Source of the DNA: Chitinophaga hostae
Lineage (GTDB): Bacteria > Bacteroidota > Bacteroidia > Chitinophagales > Chitinophagaceae
Direction of reading: 5' to 3'
NCBI RefSeq assembly: GCF_018224885.1
Contig: NZ_JAGTXB010000001.1
Location: forward strand, 927,861-991,860
Length of the DNA stretch: 64,000 nucleotides
Shown: positions 33,714 to 42,742 of the stretch, one piece after another
How positions within the stretch are numbered: the first letter of the stretch is position 1
How the letters are laid out: each line of letters opens with the position of its first letter
Translations under genes and position numbers: made by a program
Notes under the pieces: generated by a model
The model's database searches: none
What the model saw: the letters and a program-made list of their open reading frames with translations, nothing else
What the model was told of the DNA's origin: nothing

Positions 33714-36700
33714 ATGAAACTTTTTTACTCCAGGCTCCGGTTCCTACTGCTTATACTGGCGGTATTGCCGGTATGGAACATGGCTTTTGCCCAATCCCCC
33801 TTATCGGGCGCCGTAACAGATGCTGCCAACCAGCCTATCATCGGGGCGTCTGTTGCTGTAAAAGGCAGCAACAAAGGAACTACCACCAATACACAGGGGC
33901 ATTTCACCATTAACGCCGGCAGCAATGCCACCCTGGTGGTTAGCTTTATTGGATTCAGCACAAAAGAAGTGACTGTTAGCAACCAGGCCAACATCACGAT
34001 TGTATTAGAGAAGAAAGACGAAGGCCTCAATGAAGTGGTGGTAACAGCACTCGGTATTAAGAAAGAAAAGAAAGCTGTAGGCTACGCGGTACAGGAGGTA
34101 AAAGGTGCTGAACTGGTGAAAGCCAGGGAGCCTAACGTTGTTAATTCACTCACCGGAAAGGTAGCAGGGCTGCGCATCGCTACCTCCACCGATCTTTTTG
34201 GTGATCCGGGCATTTCCCTGCGCGGAAAAAACACCATTATCGTAGTAGACGGCGTACGCATCAACTCCAACTCCTGGAACCTGAGCGCCGATGATATCGA
34301 AAGCTTTTCCGTTTTAAAAGGCCCCAGCGCGGCTGCATTGTATGGCTCCGATGGTATCAACGGCGCTATACAGATCACCACTAAAAGAGGCGCTAAAAAC
34401 CGGCGTGGCTATGCAGTGGAATTTAATTCCAGCACACAATTGCAAACCGGCTTCAATGCTATCCCCGGCCTGCAATCTGAATATGGTCCAGGATCAGACT
34501 TCCAGTACGAGTTTGTAGATGGCCGCGGCAACGGCACCAACGACGCCGACTATGACGTATGGGGGCCCCGTTTTGAAGGCCAGCCAATTAACCAGTGGAA
34601 TAGTAAAACGGATCCCGGTACAGGTAAGCTAATCCCTTTGCCATGGTCTGCCCGGGGGAAAAATAACCTGAAAACATTCCTGCAAAACGGATTATTATCT
34701 ACCAATAATCTCGCGGTTTCTGCCAACAACAACAAAGGAGATATCCGTTTCTCCATGACACAGCTGTACCAGAAAGGCATGGTGCCGAATACAAAACTGA
34801 ACGCTACCAATATCAATGTTTCCGGGGGACTGAACATCAATTCCAGGCTCCGGCTCGAAACCAATATCAACTATAATAAACAGTATACGCCTAACCTGCC
34901 CAATATGGGATATCAGCCAGGCAGCCCCATCTATGCGCTCATGATATGGGGCGCAGCCAATTATGATATCAACGATTTAAGAGATTACTGGCAGCCCGGA
35001 AAAGCAGGTACCCAACAAAAAAATGTGGAGTATTACCAGTATTCCAATCCCTATTTTATTGCTTACGAACAACTACAGGGATATTACAAAGATGATCTTT
35101 TCGGATACCTCAAACTGAAGTATACCATTGCAGATAACTTTGACATACACCTGCGTTCAAACGTAAGTACCAACTATGTAAATAAACAGAACCGCTTTCC
35201 TATATCCACCTCGCAGTACAATGGCGATGGCGGCTACTTTCAGAAAGGTGGTTATAACGAATCCTTTAATTATTTCTGGGAGAATAATACCGACGTACTG
35301 GCTTCCTATTCGAAAGATATTTCTTCTTCGTTCTCTTTTAAAGGATCTGCAGGCGCCAACCTGCTGTCAAGAAGAACGAACTATCAATACAGCCATACCA
35401 ACAACGGCCTGTTGGTACCGCAGCTATGGACGGTGCAAAACAGTGTAGACCCGTCGTCTTCTGAAACCGACAAAGCATTGTACCAGCGGAAAAGCGTATA
35501 TGCGTTGGCGGATTTTGATTATAAAAAGATGCTCTTCCTGAGCCTGACCGGTCGTATTGATCAGGCCTCCACGCTGCCCAAAAGCCATGGATCTTATTTC
35601 TATCCATCTGTGTCGCTGAGCGCGGTAGTATCGGAAATGGTCCACCTGCCGGCTTTTATTTCTTTTGCCAAACTGCGGGCATCTTATGCCAAGGTAGGCA
35701 ACGATGGCTTACCGGCTGATCCGGGTTATGCGAGCTATTATAAATTGTCTCCTACCTATACCACCGGTGTTAGATGGAATGGTAATCCCTCCCTCTATTA
35801 CGACGGTACCCTGTATGATCCGGGCATTTCACCGGAGTTTAACAAGTCGCTGGAGTTTGGTGCTGACCTGCGTTTCCTGAAAGGACGATTAGGCGTGGAC
35901 CTCACTTATTTCAGAAACATCGAAGGCCCCAGCATTTTTTACCTGCCGCTGTCTTCCACCAGCGGAGCCAATTCGCTGCAGCGTAACGGGCTTACCTATA
36001 TCCGGAAAGGTATGGAGCTGATTGTTACCGGCAGCCCGGTAAGAACGGCCAATTTCGGCTGGGATGTAACGGTGAACTGGTCTACCCAGCAGCGCTACCT
36101 GAAAGAAGTATATGATACGCTTCAATCTTACAACCGTATAAAAACCGGCGACAGAACAGATAAATTATTCCTGACAGATTTCCAACGCACACCCGATGGA
36201 CAGGTGGTTTACAACGCCTCCAACGGCAGACCGCTGAAAAACAGCTATACTACCTTCCAGGGCTATACGAATGAGAGCTGGATGGGAAGTATACAGAACA
36301 ATTTCCGGTATAAACAGCTGAGCATCGGCTTTATGTTTGATGGCCGCTTTGGAGGTAAACTCGTTAACTATGTCAGCCAGAAACAATGGCAGGCAGGCGC
36401 AGCTCCGGCATCAGCCAATGAATATCGCCTGGCCGACTGGAACAACCGCAATACGCCCGGTTACAAAGGTACCTATGTGGGCCAGGGCGTAAATGTTACT
36501 GGTGGGTCTTTAGTGGTAGACGGAGACGGTAACGTGATTTCCGATTCCAGGAAATTCCAGGACAATACTACCAAAGTTAAATGGGAGTCTTTTGCTAAAG
36601 GCTATTGGGGCAGCGAAGTGCCCAACCTGATCGACAAATCCTATCTGAAGCTCCGGGAAGTAACCATCTCTTACAGCCTGCCGCAAAAGGTGCTGGCCAG

Positions 36701-36872
36701 ACAGCATTTTTTTAATGCCGCATCTTTTACGCTGGTGGGCCGCAACCTGTGGTATGTTACCAAAGATAAGAATGCACGCAATATTGACCTGGATCAGTGG
36801 ACCGGGGGAAGCACCAACCTGGAAACGCCTTCTGTGAAAAGTTTTGGTGTGAACATAAACCTTACTTTCTAA
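33714..36872 (+). CDS. SusC/RagA family TonB-dependent outer-membrane transporter
   Basis: 1052 residues. Signal peptide ending MAFAQ, a carboxypeptidase-D-like regulatory domain (LSGAVTDAANQPIIGASVAVKGSNKGTTTNTQGHF), the SusC-specific segment EVVVTALGIKKEKKAVGYAVQEVKG, and the plug (VNSLTGKVAGLRIATS; SLRGKNTIIVVDGVRINSN; SFSVLKGPSAAALYGSDGINGAIQITTKRG). A 22-strand-type barrel follows, ending in VKSFGVNINLTF. It imports a SusD-bound ligand using TonB energy. No glycosidase follows; instead, phosphonate catabolism genes lie downstream, so the ligand may be a phosphonate-bearing compound. That specificity is inferred from context. Confidence 0.94.
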   Translation: MKLFYSRLRFLLLILAVLPVWNMAFAQSPLSGAVTDAANQPIIGASVAVKGSNKGTTTNTQGHFTINAGSNATLVVSFIGFSTKEVTVSNQANITIVLEKKDEGLNEVVVTALGIKKEKKAVGYAVQEVKGAELVKAREPNVVNSLTGKVAGLRIATSTDLFGDPGISLRGKNTIIVVDGVRINSNSWNLSADDIESFSVLKGPSAAALYGSDGINGAIQITTKRGAKNRRGYAVEFNSSTQLQTGFNAIPGLQSEYGPGSDFQYEFVDGRGNGTNDADYDVWGPRFEGQPINQWNSKTDPGTGKLIPLPWSARGKNNLKTFLQNGLLSTNNLAVSANNNKGDIRFSMTQLYQKGMVPNTKLNATNINVSGGLNINSRLRLETNINYNKQYTPNLPNMGYQPGSPIYALMIWGAANYDINDLRDYWQPGKAGTQQKNVEYYQYSNPYFIAYEQLQGYYKDDLFGYLKLKYTIADNFDIHLRSNVSTNYVNKQNRFPISTSQYNGDGGYFQKGGYNESFNYFWENNTDVLASYSKDISSSFSFKGSAGANLLSRRTNYQYSHTNNGLLVPQLWTVQNSVDPSSSETDKALYQRKSVYALADFDYKKMLFLSLTGRIDQASTLPKSHGSYFYPSVSLSAVVSEMVHLPAFISFAKLRASYAKVGNDGLPADPGYASYYKLSPTYTTGVRWNGNPSLYYDGTLYDPGISPEFNKSLEFGADLRFLKGRLGVDLTYFRNIEGPSIFYLPLSSTSGANSLQRNGLTYIRKGMELIVTGSPVRTANFGWDVTVNWSTQQRYLKEVYDTLQSYNRIKTGDRTDKLFLTDFQRTPDGQVVYNASNGRPLKNSYTTFQGYTNESWMGSIQNNFRYKQLSIGFMFDGRFGGKLVNYVSQKQWQAGAAPASANEYRLADWNNRNTPGYKGTYVGQGVNVTGGSLVVDGDGNVISDSRKFQDNTTKVKWESFAKGYWGSEVPNLIDKSYLKLREVTISYSLPQKVLARQHFFNAASFTLVGRNLWYVTKDKNARNIDLDQWTGGSTNLETPSVKSFGVNINLTF

Positions 36873-36890
36873 GCTCAAAAATTGCAAAAA

Positions 36891-38399
36891 ATGAAACGTA
36901 TATATAGAAAGTGGATGCTCGCAGCGGTAGCAGCAGCTTTACTTACAACCGGGTGCAGGAAAATTGATGACCTGCAGAAAAATCCCAACGTATCCGACCA
37001 GGCTTCCCCTAAGCTGCTGTTAACCGGCATCGCATACGATATGTATGATAATGCGTGGAGCGACTATTCATATGCACATCGCATGGCGCAGTATTTTGTA
37101 CTGAACTTCGACTATTACGGTAACCAGTCTTACGCCTGGGGCGCCGGCAGCTTCGATAGGTATGTGACGCTCCGTAATGTGGACCGCCTTGAAATAGAAG
37201 CCGATAAACAAGGCGCCAACCTCGTCACTGCTAATTATAAAGCGATCGCCAAATTCATGCGGGCATGGGCTTATAGCCGCATGGCCTCCCAAATGGGCGA
37301 TATCCCGCTGAGCAATGCCATCAATGCTTCTAAGGGCGTGTATTATCCTGCATACGACAAGCAGAAAGATGTGTTTAAGCAGTGCCTGCAATGGCTGGAA
37401 GAATCGAACACCCAACTCGATAGCATCATTAAAGTAAATCCCGCTACCACCGTGGAAGGCGATATATTTTTTAGTGGCGATATCAACAAATGGAGAAAAG
37501 CAGTGAATGCTTTGTCGCTCAGAATCCTGATTGCCCTGAGTAAAAAAGAAGGAGACGCAGAACTGAATATTAAAGCAAAGTTCAACGCGATTGTCAGCAA
37601 TCCCGCCAAATACCCATTGATGACGGAGAACAGCGATAATCTCCAGATGACCTATAACAGCAGTGATAAGAGCAATAATTTTCCGCTTTTCCCTACCGGG
37701 GGCTTGTTTTATGTAAACAGGGCGCCGCTTTGCGCTACCTGGCTCGACTTGCTGACAGCAGTAAAAGACGCCCGCGTATTTAAAATTGCACAGCCGGCAT
37801 CAGGGATACCGGATAATCCACTGGATCCTTTTGCGCGCTATAAAGGCGCTAAAACGGGCGATATACAAAGTGTTGTACAGGATCAGACCAACCAGGGAAA
37901 ATTTGCCAGTCTGAACCAGGCCTACTGGCTGAAAGATGCGAGTGGTATACCCTGTATCCAGTTAGGCGCCAGCGAAACCTTTTTTAATATCGCTGAAGGC
38001 ATCAACCGTGGCTGGGCCACCGGCGATGCGGCGGGCGCTTACAAAAAAGGGATTGAGCTCTCTGCTGCATTTTATGGTGCAACGGAAGACCCACTTTTCT
38101 GGGCACAGCCTGAAGTGGCTTACCAGGGAAACAATGCCGCCGGTCTGAAACAGATCCTAACTCAAAAGTATGTGGCCTTCTTTGGCAACTCAGGTTATGA
38201 AGCGTATTACAACTATCGCAGAACGGGAGTGCCTGTATTTAATATCGGTCCTTCCAATGAAAATGGCGGCCTGATACCGGTACGTTTTTCTTATCCGCAA
38301 TCGGAATATACCAACAACGGCACAAATGTGAAGGCTGCCGTGCAAAGCCAGTTTGGGGGTGCAGACACACGCAATGACGTGATGTGGCTGTTAAAGTAG
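36891..38399 (+). CDS. SusD/RagB family nutrient-binding lipoprotein
   Basis: About 502 residues from the ATG at 36891 (MKRIYRKWMLAAVAAALLTTGC), with lipid-anchored Cys22; the upstream TTG at 36882 is unnecessary. It fits the SusD-like_2 subgroup: KNPNVSDQASPKLLLTGIAYDMYD, SYAHRMAQYFVLNF, AIAKFMRAWAYSRMASQMGDIPLSNA (TPR-like helices), and a conserved C-terminus with RRTGVPVF and IPVRFSYPQSEYTNN. SusD proteins form a lid on SusC at the cell surface. It starts 18 nt after susC. A GC-rich hairpin separates it from the phosphonoacetate hydrolase gene. Confidence 0.93.
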   Translation: MKRIYRKWMLAAVAAALLTTGCRKIDDLQKNPNVSDQASPKLLLTGIAYDMYDNAWSDYSYAHRMAQYFVLNFDYYGNQSYAWGAGSFDRYVTLRNVDRLEIEADKQGANLVTANYKAIAKFMRAWAYSRMASQMGDIPLSNAINASKGVYYPAYDKQKDVFKQCLQWLEESNTQLDSIIKVNPATTVEGDIFFSGDINKWRKAVNALSLRILIALSKKEGDAELNIKAKFNAIVSNPAKYPLMTENSDNLQMTYNSSDKSNNFPLFPTGGLFYVNRAPLCATWLDLLTAVKDARVFKIAQPASGIPDNPLDPFARYKGAKTGDIQSVVQDQTNQGKFASLNQAYWLKDASGIPCIQLGASETFFNIAEGINRGWATGDAAGAYKKGIELSAAFYGATEDPLFWAQPEVAYQGNNAAGLKQILTQKYVAFFGNSGYEAYYNYRRTGVPVFNIGPSNENGGLIPVRFSYPQSEYTNNGTNVKAAVQSQFGGADTRNDVMWLLK

Positions 38400-38412
38400 T
38401 TTTTTAAAAAAG

Positions 38413-38431
38413 GCGCCGGCCCGGCCGGCGC
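38413..38431. repeat. GC-rich hairpin between susD and phnA
   Basis: GCGCCGGC and GCCGGCGC form an 8-bp all-GC stem with a 3-nt loop just after susD. It lacks a 3' T run, so it is probably an mRNA-stabilising or partial attenuation hairpin that lets some transcription continue into the catabolic genes. Confidence 0.55.
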
Positions 38432-38463
38432 ATAACTTTCTTTATAACATAAAAAAAACAGTG

Positions 38464-39711
38464 ATGAGTAGTATTTCAACGCAGGCATTTTCGGCAAATG
38501 GTATCCAATACAAACCGGCTGCAAAACCTATTGTAGTGATTTGTATTGATGGTTCGGCAGATGAATACCTGGATACCACGATGGCATTTGACCGTATGCC
38601 TAATCTTAAGAAAATGGCTGCAGTCGGCTATCGTGGAATGGTGCGTGGTGCATTACCTTCTTTTACCAATGTTAATAACTCTTCCATCGTAACCGGGGTA
38701 ACGCCCGCTGTACATGGCATCAGCGGTAATTTTTTTTATGATGCTGCGAAAGACCAGGAAGTGATGATGAACTCGGCAGAATACCTGAGAGCAGAAACAT
38801 TACTGGCTGCTGCGGCGAATGCCGGCAGAAAAGTGGCGGTGGTAACTGCTAAAGAAAAGCTGCGAGATATCCTCTCGCATAAAATGACAGGCATCGCCAT
38901 TTCGGCTGAAAAAGCTAACCAGGCAAAGAAGGAAACCCATGGCGTAGATGGGGTGGAAACCATCGTTGGACATCCCACACCCGCTATCTACAGTGCAGAT
39001 GCCAGCTTGTTCGTACTTCGTGCAGGCGTCGCATTTATAGAGAATGGCCTGGCAGATTTTCTGTATTTGTCGCTCACCGATTACATGCAGCATACCTATG
39101 CACCTGACGCAGAAGCCTCACTGGCCTTCTACGAAGCCATGGATGCGGAAATAGGAAAGCTCCTGCAACTCGGCGCTATTGTTGGCGCTACCGCTGATCA
39201 CGGCATGAATGCCAAAGTGAAAGCAGACGGCAGCCCCAACGTATTGTTTGTAGAAGATATGTTGTCGGAGAAATTCGGCGAAAACGGGTTCCGCGTTATC
39301 TGCCCCATCACCGATCCTTACGTAAAACACCACGGCGCATTAGGTTCCTATGTGGTAGTACATGTAAATGATAAATCAAAGATCGGCGAAATAAAGAACT
39401 GGCTGGCCATACAACCCGGTATCACAGAAGTATACGATAAAACCACTGCGGTACATGTGCTGGAACAACCGGAAGATCGTATAGGCGACCTCGTGGTATT
39501 GTCCGGAAGAGATGTGGTAGTAGGTCGCCGCCCGCAATACCACGACCTGTCGGCGTTAGATGGTACCCTGCGCTCTCACGGCGGACGGTACGAGGAAATG
39601 GTACCCATGGTTATTTCACATCCGTTAAATGAAGCATACACCATGAAAGCCGCCGGAGATCCCAGGAACTTCGACATTTTCGATTTCACCGTAAACGGAA
39701 CAACACGTTAA
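38464..39711 (+). CDS. phnA: phosphonoacetate hydrolase
   Basis: About 415 residues from the ATG at 38464. It belongs to the alkaline-phosphatase superfamily and cleaves the C-P bond of phosphonoacetate to acetate and phosphate. The metal ligand Asp29 in VVICIDGSADEYL and the nucleophile Thr68 in ALPSFTNVNNSSIVTG are present, with GISGNFFYD, LYLSLTDYMQHTYAPD, GATADHGMNAK and a final HGGRYEEMVPMV block carrying further metal ligands. It is cytoplasmic, with no signal peptide. Downstream are the dehydrogenase, transporter and transaminase that would generate its substrate from 2-aminoethylphosphonate. Confidence 0.9.
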   Translation: MSSISTQAFSANGIQYKPAAKPIVVICIDGSADEYLDTTMAFDRMPNLKKMAAVGYRGMVRGALPSFTNVNNSSIVTGVTPAVHGISGNFFYDAAKDQEVMMNSAEYLRAETLLAAAANAGRKVAVVTAKEKLRDILSHKMTGIAISAEKANQAKKETHGVDGVETIVGHPTPAIYSADASLFVLRAGVAFIENGLADFLYLSLTDYMQHTYAPDAEASLAFYEAMDAEIGKLLQLGAIVGATADHGMNAKVKADGSPNVLFVEDMLSEKFGENGFRVICPITDPYVKHHGALGSYVVVHVNDKSKIGEIKNWLAIQPGITEVYDKTTAVHVLEQPEDRIGDLVVLSGRDVVVGRRPQYHDLSALDGTLRSHGGRYEEMVPMVISHPLNEAYTMKAAGDPRNFDIFDFTVNGTTR

Positions 39712-39792
39712 GCCCGGCATAGGCCAATAGTATAAAATGAGAGGAAGGCATACTGACACCCACGGGCACTGGATGCCATTTATCAACAGCAA

Positions 39793-41280
39793 ATGACAAT
39801 TTATATGAGCGAGCCCCTGATCCCCATAACCCGGGAAAAAATCAGCACACAGCACAGCACATCTGTTATCGCGCTTCCCTGTTATGTTGCAGGAAAGCCT
39901 ATCGCATCAGATAAAGTATTGGAAGTCCGCAGTCCTTATGATAATCGTTTAGTCGGTACCGTAGCACTGGCAGGCGCAACGCATGCCGAACAGGCCATTG
40001 CAGCCGCGTTGAAAGGCGGCCCGAAATTAACCCGGTACGAACGCTACCAGGTCCTGGAAAAAACAAAACAGCTGCTCATCGAACGCAAGGAAGAATTTGC
40101 ACAGGTGATCAGTGCAGAATCCGGTCTTGCTATCAGGGAGGCCCGGTACGAAACCGGCAGGGCCCATGACGTGCTGATGTTCGCAGCCATCGAATCACTA
40201 AAGGACGACGGGCAGATTTTTTCCTGCGATATTTCACCCAGTGGAAAAGCCCGGAAAATTTTCACGCTCCGGGAACCCTTGTCACTGGCGGTTTGTATCA
40301 CGCCGTTTAATCACCCGCTCAACCAGGTGGTTCACAAAATTGCACCAGCTATTGCCGTTGGTACACCGGTAATCCTGAAGCCATCCGAGAAAACGCCGCT
40401 TACCGCCATCAAGCTGGCAGAGCTGTTATATGAAGCAGGGTTGCCTCACTACATGCTGAGCGTATTGCTGGGCCCTACCAAAGAAATAGCAGAGCCACTG
40501 GTAAAAGACAACCGGGTGGAAATAGTATCCTTTACCGGCAGCGTAGCAGTAGGTAAACATATTGCCACCACCGCCGGATACAAGAAAGTGATCCTGGAAC
40601 TGGGAGGCAATGATCCGCTGATCATCATGGAAGATGCAGACCTTGATAAAGCCGTATTCCTGGCGGCGGAAGGCGCTTTCCGCAACAGCGGACAGCGTTG
40701 TACGGCCGTGAAAAGGATACTGGTGCATGAAAAAGTAAAGGATGCCTTTGTGGAGAAATTTGTTGTCAAAGCAAAGGAATACACCTGTGGCGACCCCGCT
40801 GATGAAGATACGAAGGTGGGTACTGTAATAGATGAAGCAGCTGCTATTTACCTGGAAGCGGTTGTAAACAAAGCGGTAGCGCAAGGCGCCAGGATAGTGC
40901 TCGACGGAAAGAGAAGAGGCGCGCTGCTGGAACCGATCGTGATCATTGATGTGCCAAGGAATGCAGAGATGGTAGTACATGAATCATTTGGTCCGCTGGC
41001 GCCGGTACTTACATTTAAAGATATTGATGATGCCATTGCCCTGAGCAATTCCACGGCCTACGGCTTATCCAGCGGCATCGTTACCAATAACATGGAGTAC
41101 GCGCTCCGTTTCGTAAAGGAATTGAAAGTGGGAACAGTGAATATTAATGAGGTACCGGGCTATCGCATCGAAAGCTCTCCTTTTGGCGGGATCAAGGATT
41201 CCGGTTTAGGTGTGAAGGAAGGTGTGATAGAGGCCATGAAGTGTTTCACGTTTGTGAAAACATTTTCCATGCCCTGGTAA
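39793..41280 (+). CDS. phnY: aldehyde dehydrogenase, probably phosphonoacetaldehyde dehydrogenase
   Basis: 495 residues (or 491 from a second ATG at 39805). It is an NAD(P)-dependent aldehyde dehydrogenase: FTGSVAVGKHI for cofactor binding, ELGGNDPLIIMEDAD with the general-base Glu, and FRNSGQRCTAVKRI with catalytic Cys near residue 303. LKEPxx-type contacts end in NINEVPGYRIESSPFGGIKDSGLG. Between phosphonoacetate hydrolase and PhnW the logical substrate is phosphonoacetaldehyde, oxidised to phosphonoacetate as by PhnY of Sinorhizobium. Specificity is inferred from context; the family is certain. Confidence 0.86.
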   Translation: MTIYMSEPLIPITREKISTQHSTSVIALPCYVAGKPIASDKVLEVRSPYDNRLVGTVALAGATHAEQAIAAALKGGPKLTRYERYQVLEKTKQLLIERKEEFAQVISAESGLAIREARYETGRAHDVLMFAAIESLKDDGQIFSCDISPSGKARKIFTLREPLSLAVCITPFNHPLNQVVHKIAPAIAVGTPVILKPSEKTPLTAIKLAELLYEAGLPHYMLSVLLGPTKEIAEPLVKDNRVEIVSFTGSVAVGKHIATTAGYKKVILELGGNDPLIIMEDADLDKAVFLAAEGAFRNSGQRCTAVKRILVHEKVKDAFVEKFVVKAKEYTCGDPADEDTKVGTVIDEAAAIYLEAVVNKAVAQGARIVLDGKRRGALLEPIVIIDVPRNAEMVVHESFGPLAPVLTFKDIDDAIALSNSTAYGLSSGIVTNNMEYALRFVKELKVGTVNINEVPGYRIESSPFGGIKDSGLGVKEGVIEAMKCFTFVKTFSMPW

Positions 41281-41414
41281 CAGGTACAATAGTAAATCGA
41301 TTAATATGACGCTCCAGGATGTTTTTCCTTGCGGAGCCTTATGTGCCAGCGGAAGAAAAGAACAGATGAGGATTGCCTGCACCATCCATAAAAAATTACT
41401 AAAAATAATTTGAG

Positions 41415-42737
41415 ATGAAATCAAGAGCGAGTGCGTTAGTCAACCTGCTTAGCGGTTCAAAGTCATTCTTTATTGCATGGTCTATGATAGCGGCCTTTGG
41501 CGCTTATTTCTGTATGTATGCCTTTCGTAAGCCTTTCACAGCGGGCACTTACAGTGGGTATCATTTCCTGGAGATGGACTACAAGGCTGTTCTGATCGTT
41601 GCGCAGGCATTGGGCTATATGTCTTCGAAATTTATCGGCATTAAAATTATTTCAGAGTTAAAGCCCCAAAGTCGTCAGCGGCTTATCATCGGTTTAATCC
41701 TTTTTGCGGAAGTAAGTCTTTTGTTTTTTGGGCTCTTATCTCCCCCCTATAATTTTATTTTTCTTTTCTTTAATGGCCTGCCATTGGGAATGGTATGGGG
41801 TATTGTTTTCAGTTACCTGGAAGGCCGGCGTTTTACAGAGGTACTGGGTATGGGATTGAGTATTAGCCTGATCGTATCTTCCGGTATCTTAAAAACAGTA
41901 TACTTTACCACCCATGGCTGGTTTCCGGCGATTTCGGAAGCGTGGCTGCCCTTCTGTATAGGCCTGTTTTTTTTACCCTTATTTCTTTTTTTCTCCTGGA
42001 TGTTGTCCGTAATCCCTGCGCCTACGGAAACCGATAAGTTGTTGCGTACCGAACGGGTTCCCATGACAGGAGAGGATAAAAGGAATGTGTTGAAAGAAGT
42101 GGGTGGCGGCGTGGTTTGCTTTGTGCTGATGTACATATTCCTGGCTACCATGCGCGATTTCCGGGATAATTTTTCGGTGGAGATATGGAATGAAATACAG
42201 CCCTCATGGGATAAGACCGTGTTTTCAAAAACAGAAATGATCAGCGGCCTGGTGGTATTAATATCGGTTGGCTGTTTATCGCTGGTGAGAAATAATATCA
42301 AAGGATTTTGGGCTACCCAATGGTTGATAGCCTTTGGTGTGCTGCTTTGTGGCGGCAGTACCCTGCTTTTTCAACTGCATCAGCTGGCGCCGTTCTGGTG
42401 GATGCTGTTTACAGGAATGGGATTATTCCTGGCTTATATACCTATACAGGTGGCAGTTTTCGAGCGCATGATCGCTCTATTCAAATTAAAAGCCAATGCA
42501 GGTTTCTTTATTTATATCTGCGATTCACTGGGCTACCTCGGCAGCGTAGCGCTGCTGTTGTACAAAGAATTTTTTATGAAAGAAATGAGCTGGTCAAAAG
42601 TGTTGATGGATTTTAGTTACCTGCTCACGCTGACCTGTATCATGCTGTTGCTGTTTGCAGCCTTATTCTTTAACCGGAAGCCCGGCGTAAAAAGTAAGAT
42701 AGTAAAAAGTTTACAGCAACTTCAAACTTTAAATTAA
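41415..42737 (+). CDS. DUF5690 / MFS-like transporter
   Basis: 440 residues with about twelve hydrophobic segments. It starts FIAWSMIAAFGAYFCMYAFRKPFTAGTYSG, a motif shared with organophosphate:phosphate antiporters such as GlpT (MYAFRKP), and continues with VLIVAQALGYMSSKFIGIK and NGLPLGMVWGIVFSYLEGRRFTEVLGMGLSIS. This is the DUF5690 family of Bacteroidota. Its place between the dehydrogenase and PhnW genes, 5 nt before phnW, suggests inner-membrane uptake of 2-aminoethylphosphonate or a related compound. No experimental function is known to me. Confidence 0.82.
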   Translation: MKSRASALVNLLSGSKSFFIAWSMIAAFGAYFCMYAFRKPFTAGTYSGYHFLEMDYKAVLIVAQALGYMSSKFIGIKIISELKPQSRQRLIIGLILFAEVSLLFFGLLSPPYNFIFLFFNGLPLGMVWGIVFSYLEGRRFTEVLGMGLSISLIVSSGILKTVYFTTHGWFPAISEAWLPFCIGLFFLPLFLFFSWMLSVIPAPTETDKLLRTERVPMTGEDKRNVLKEVGGGVVCFVLMYIFLATMRDFRDNFSVEIWNEIQPSWDKTVFSKTEMISGLVVLISVGCLSLVRNNIKGFWATQWLIAFGVLLCGGSTLLFQLHQLAPFWWMLFTGMGLFLAYIPIQVAVFERMIALFKLKANAGFFIYICDSLGYLGSVALLLYKEFFMKEMSWSKVLMDFSYLLTLTCIMLLLFAALFFNRKPGVKSKIVKSLQQLQTLN

Positions 42738-42742
42738 CGAAC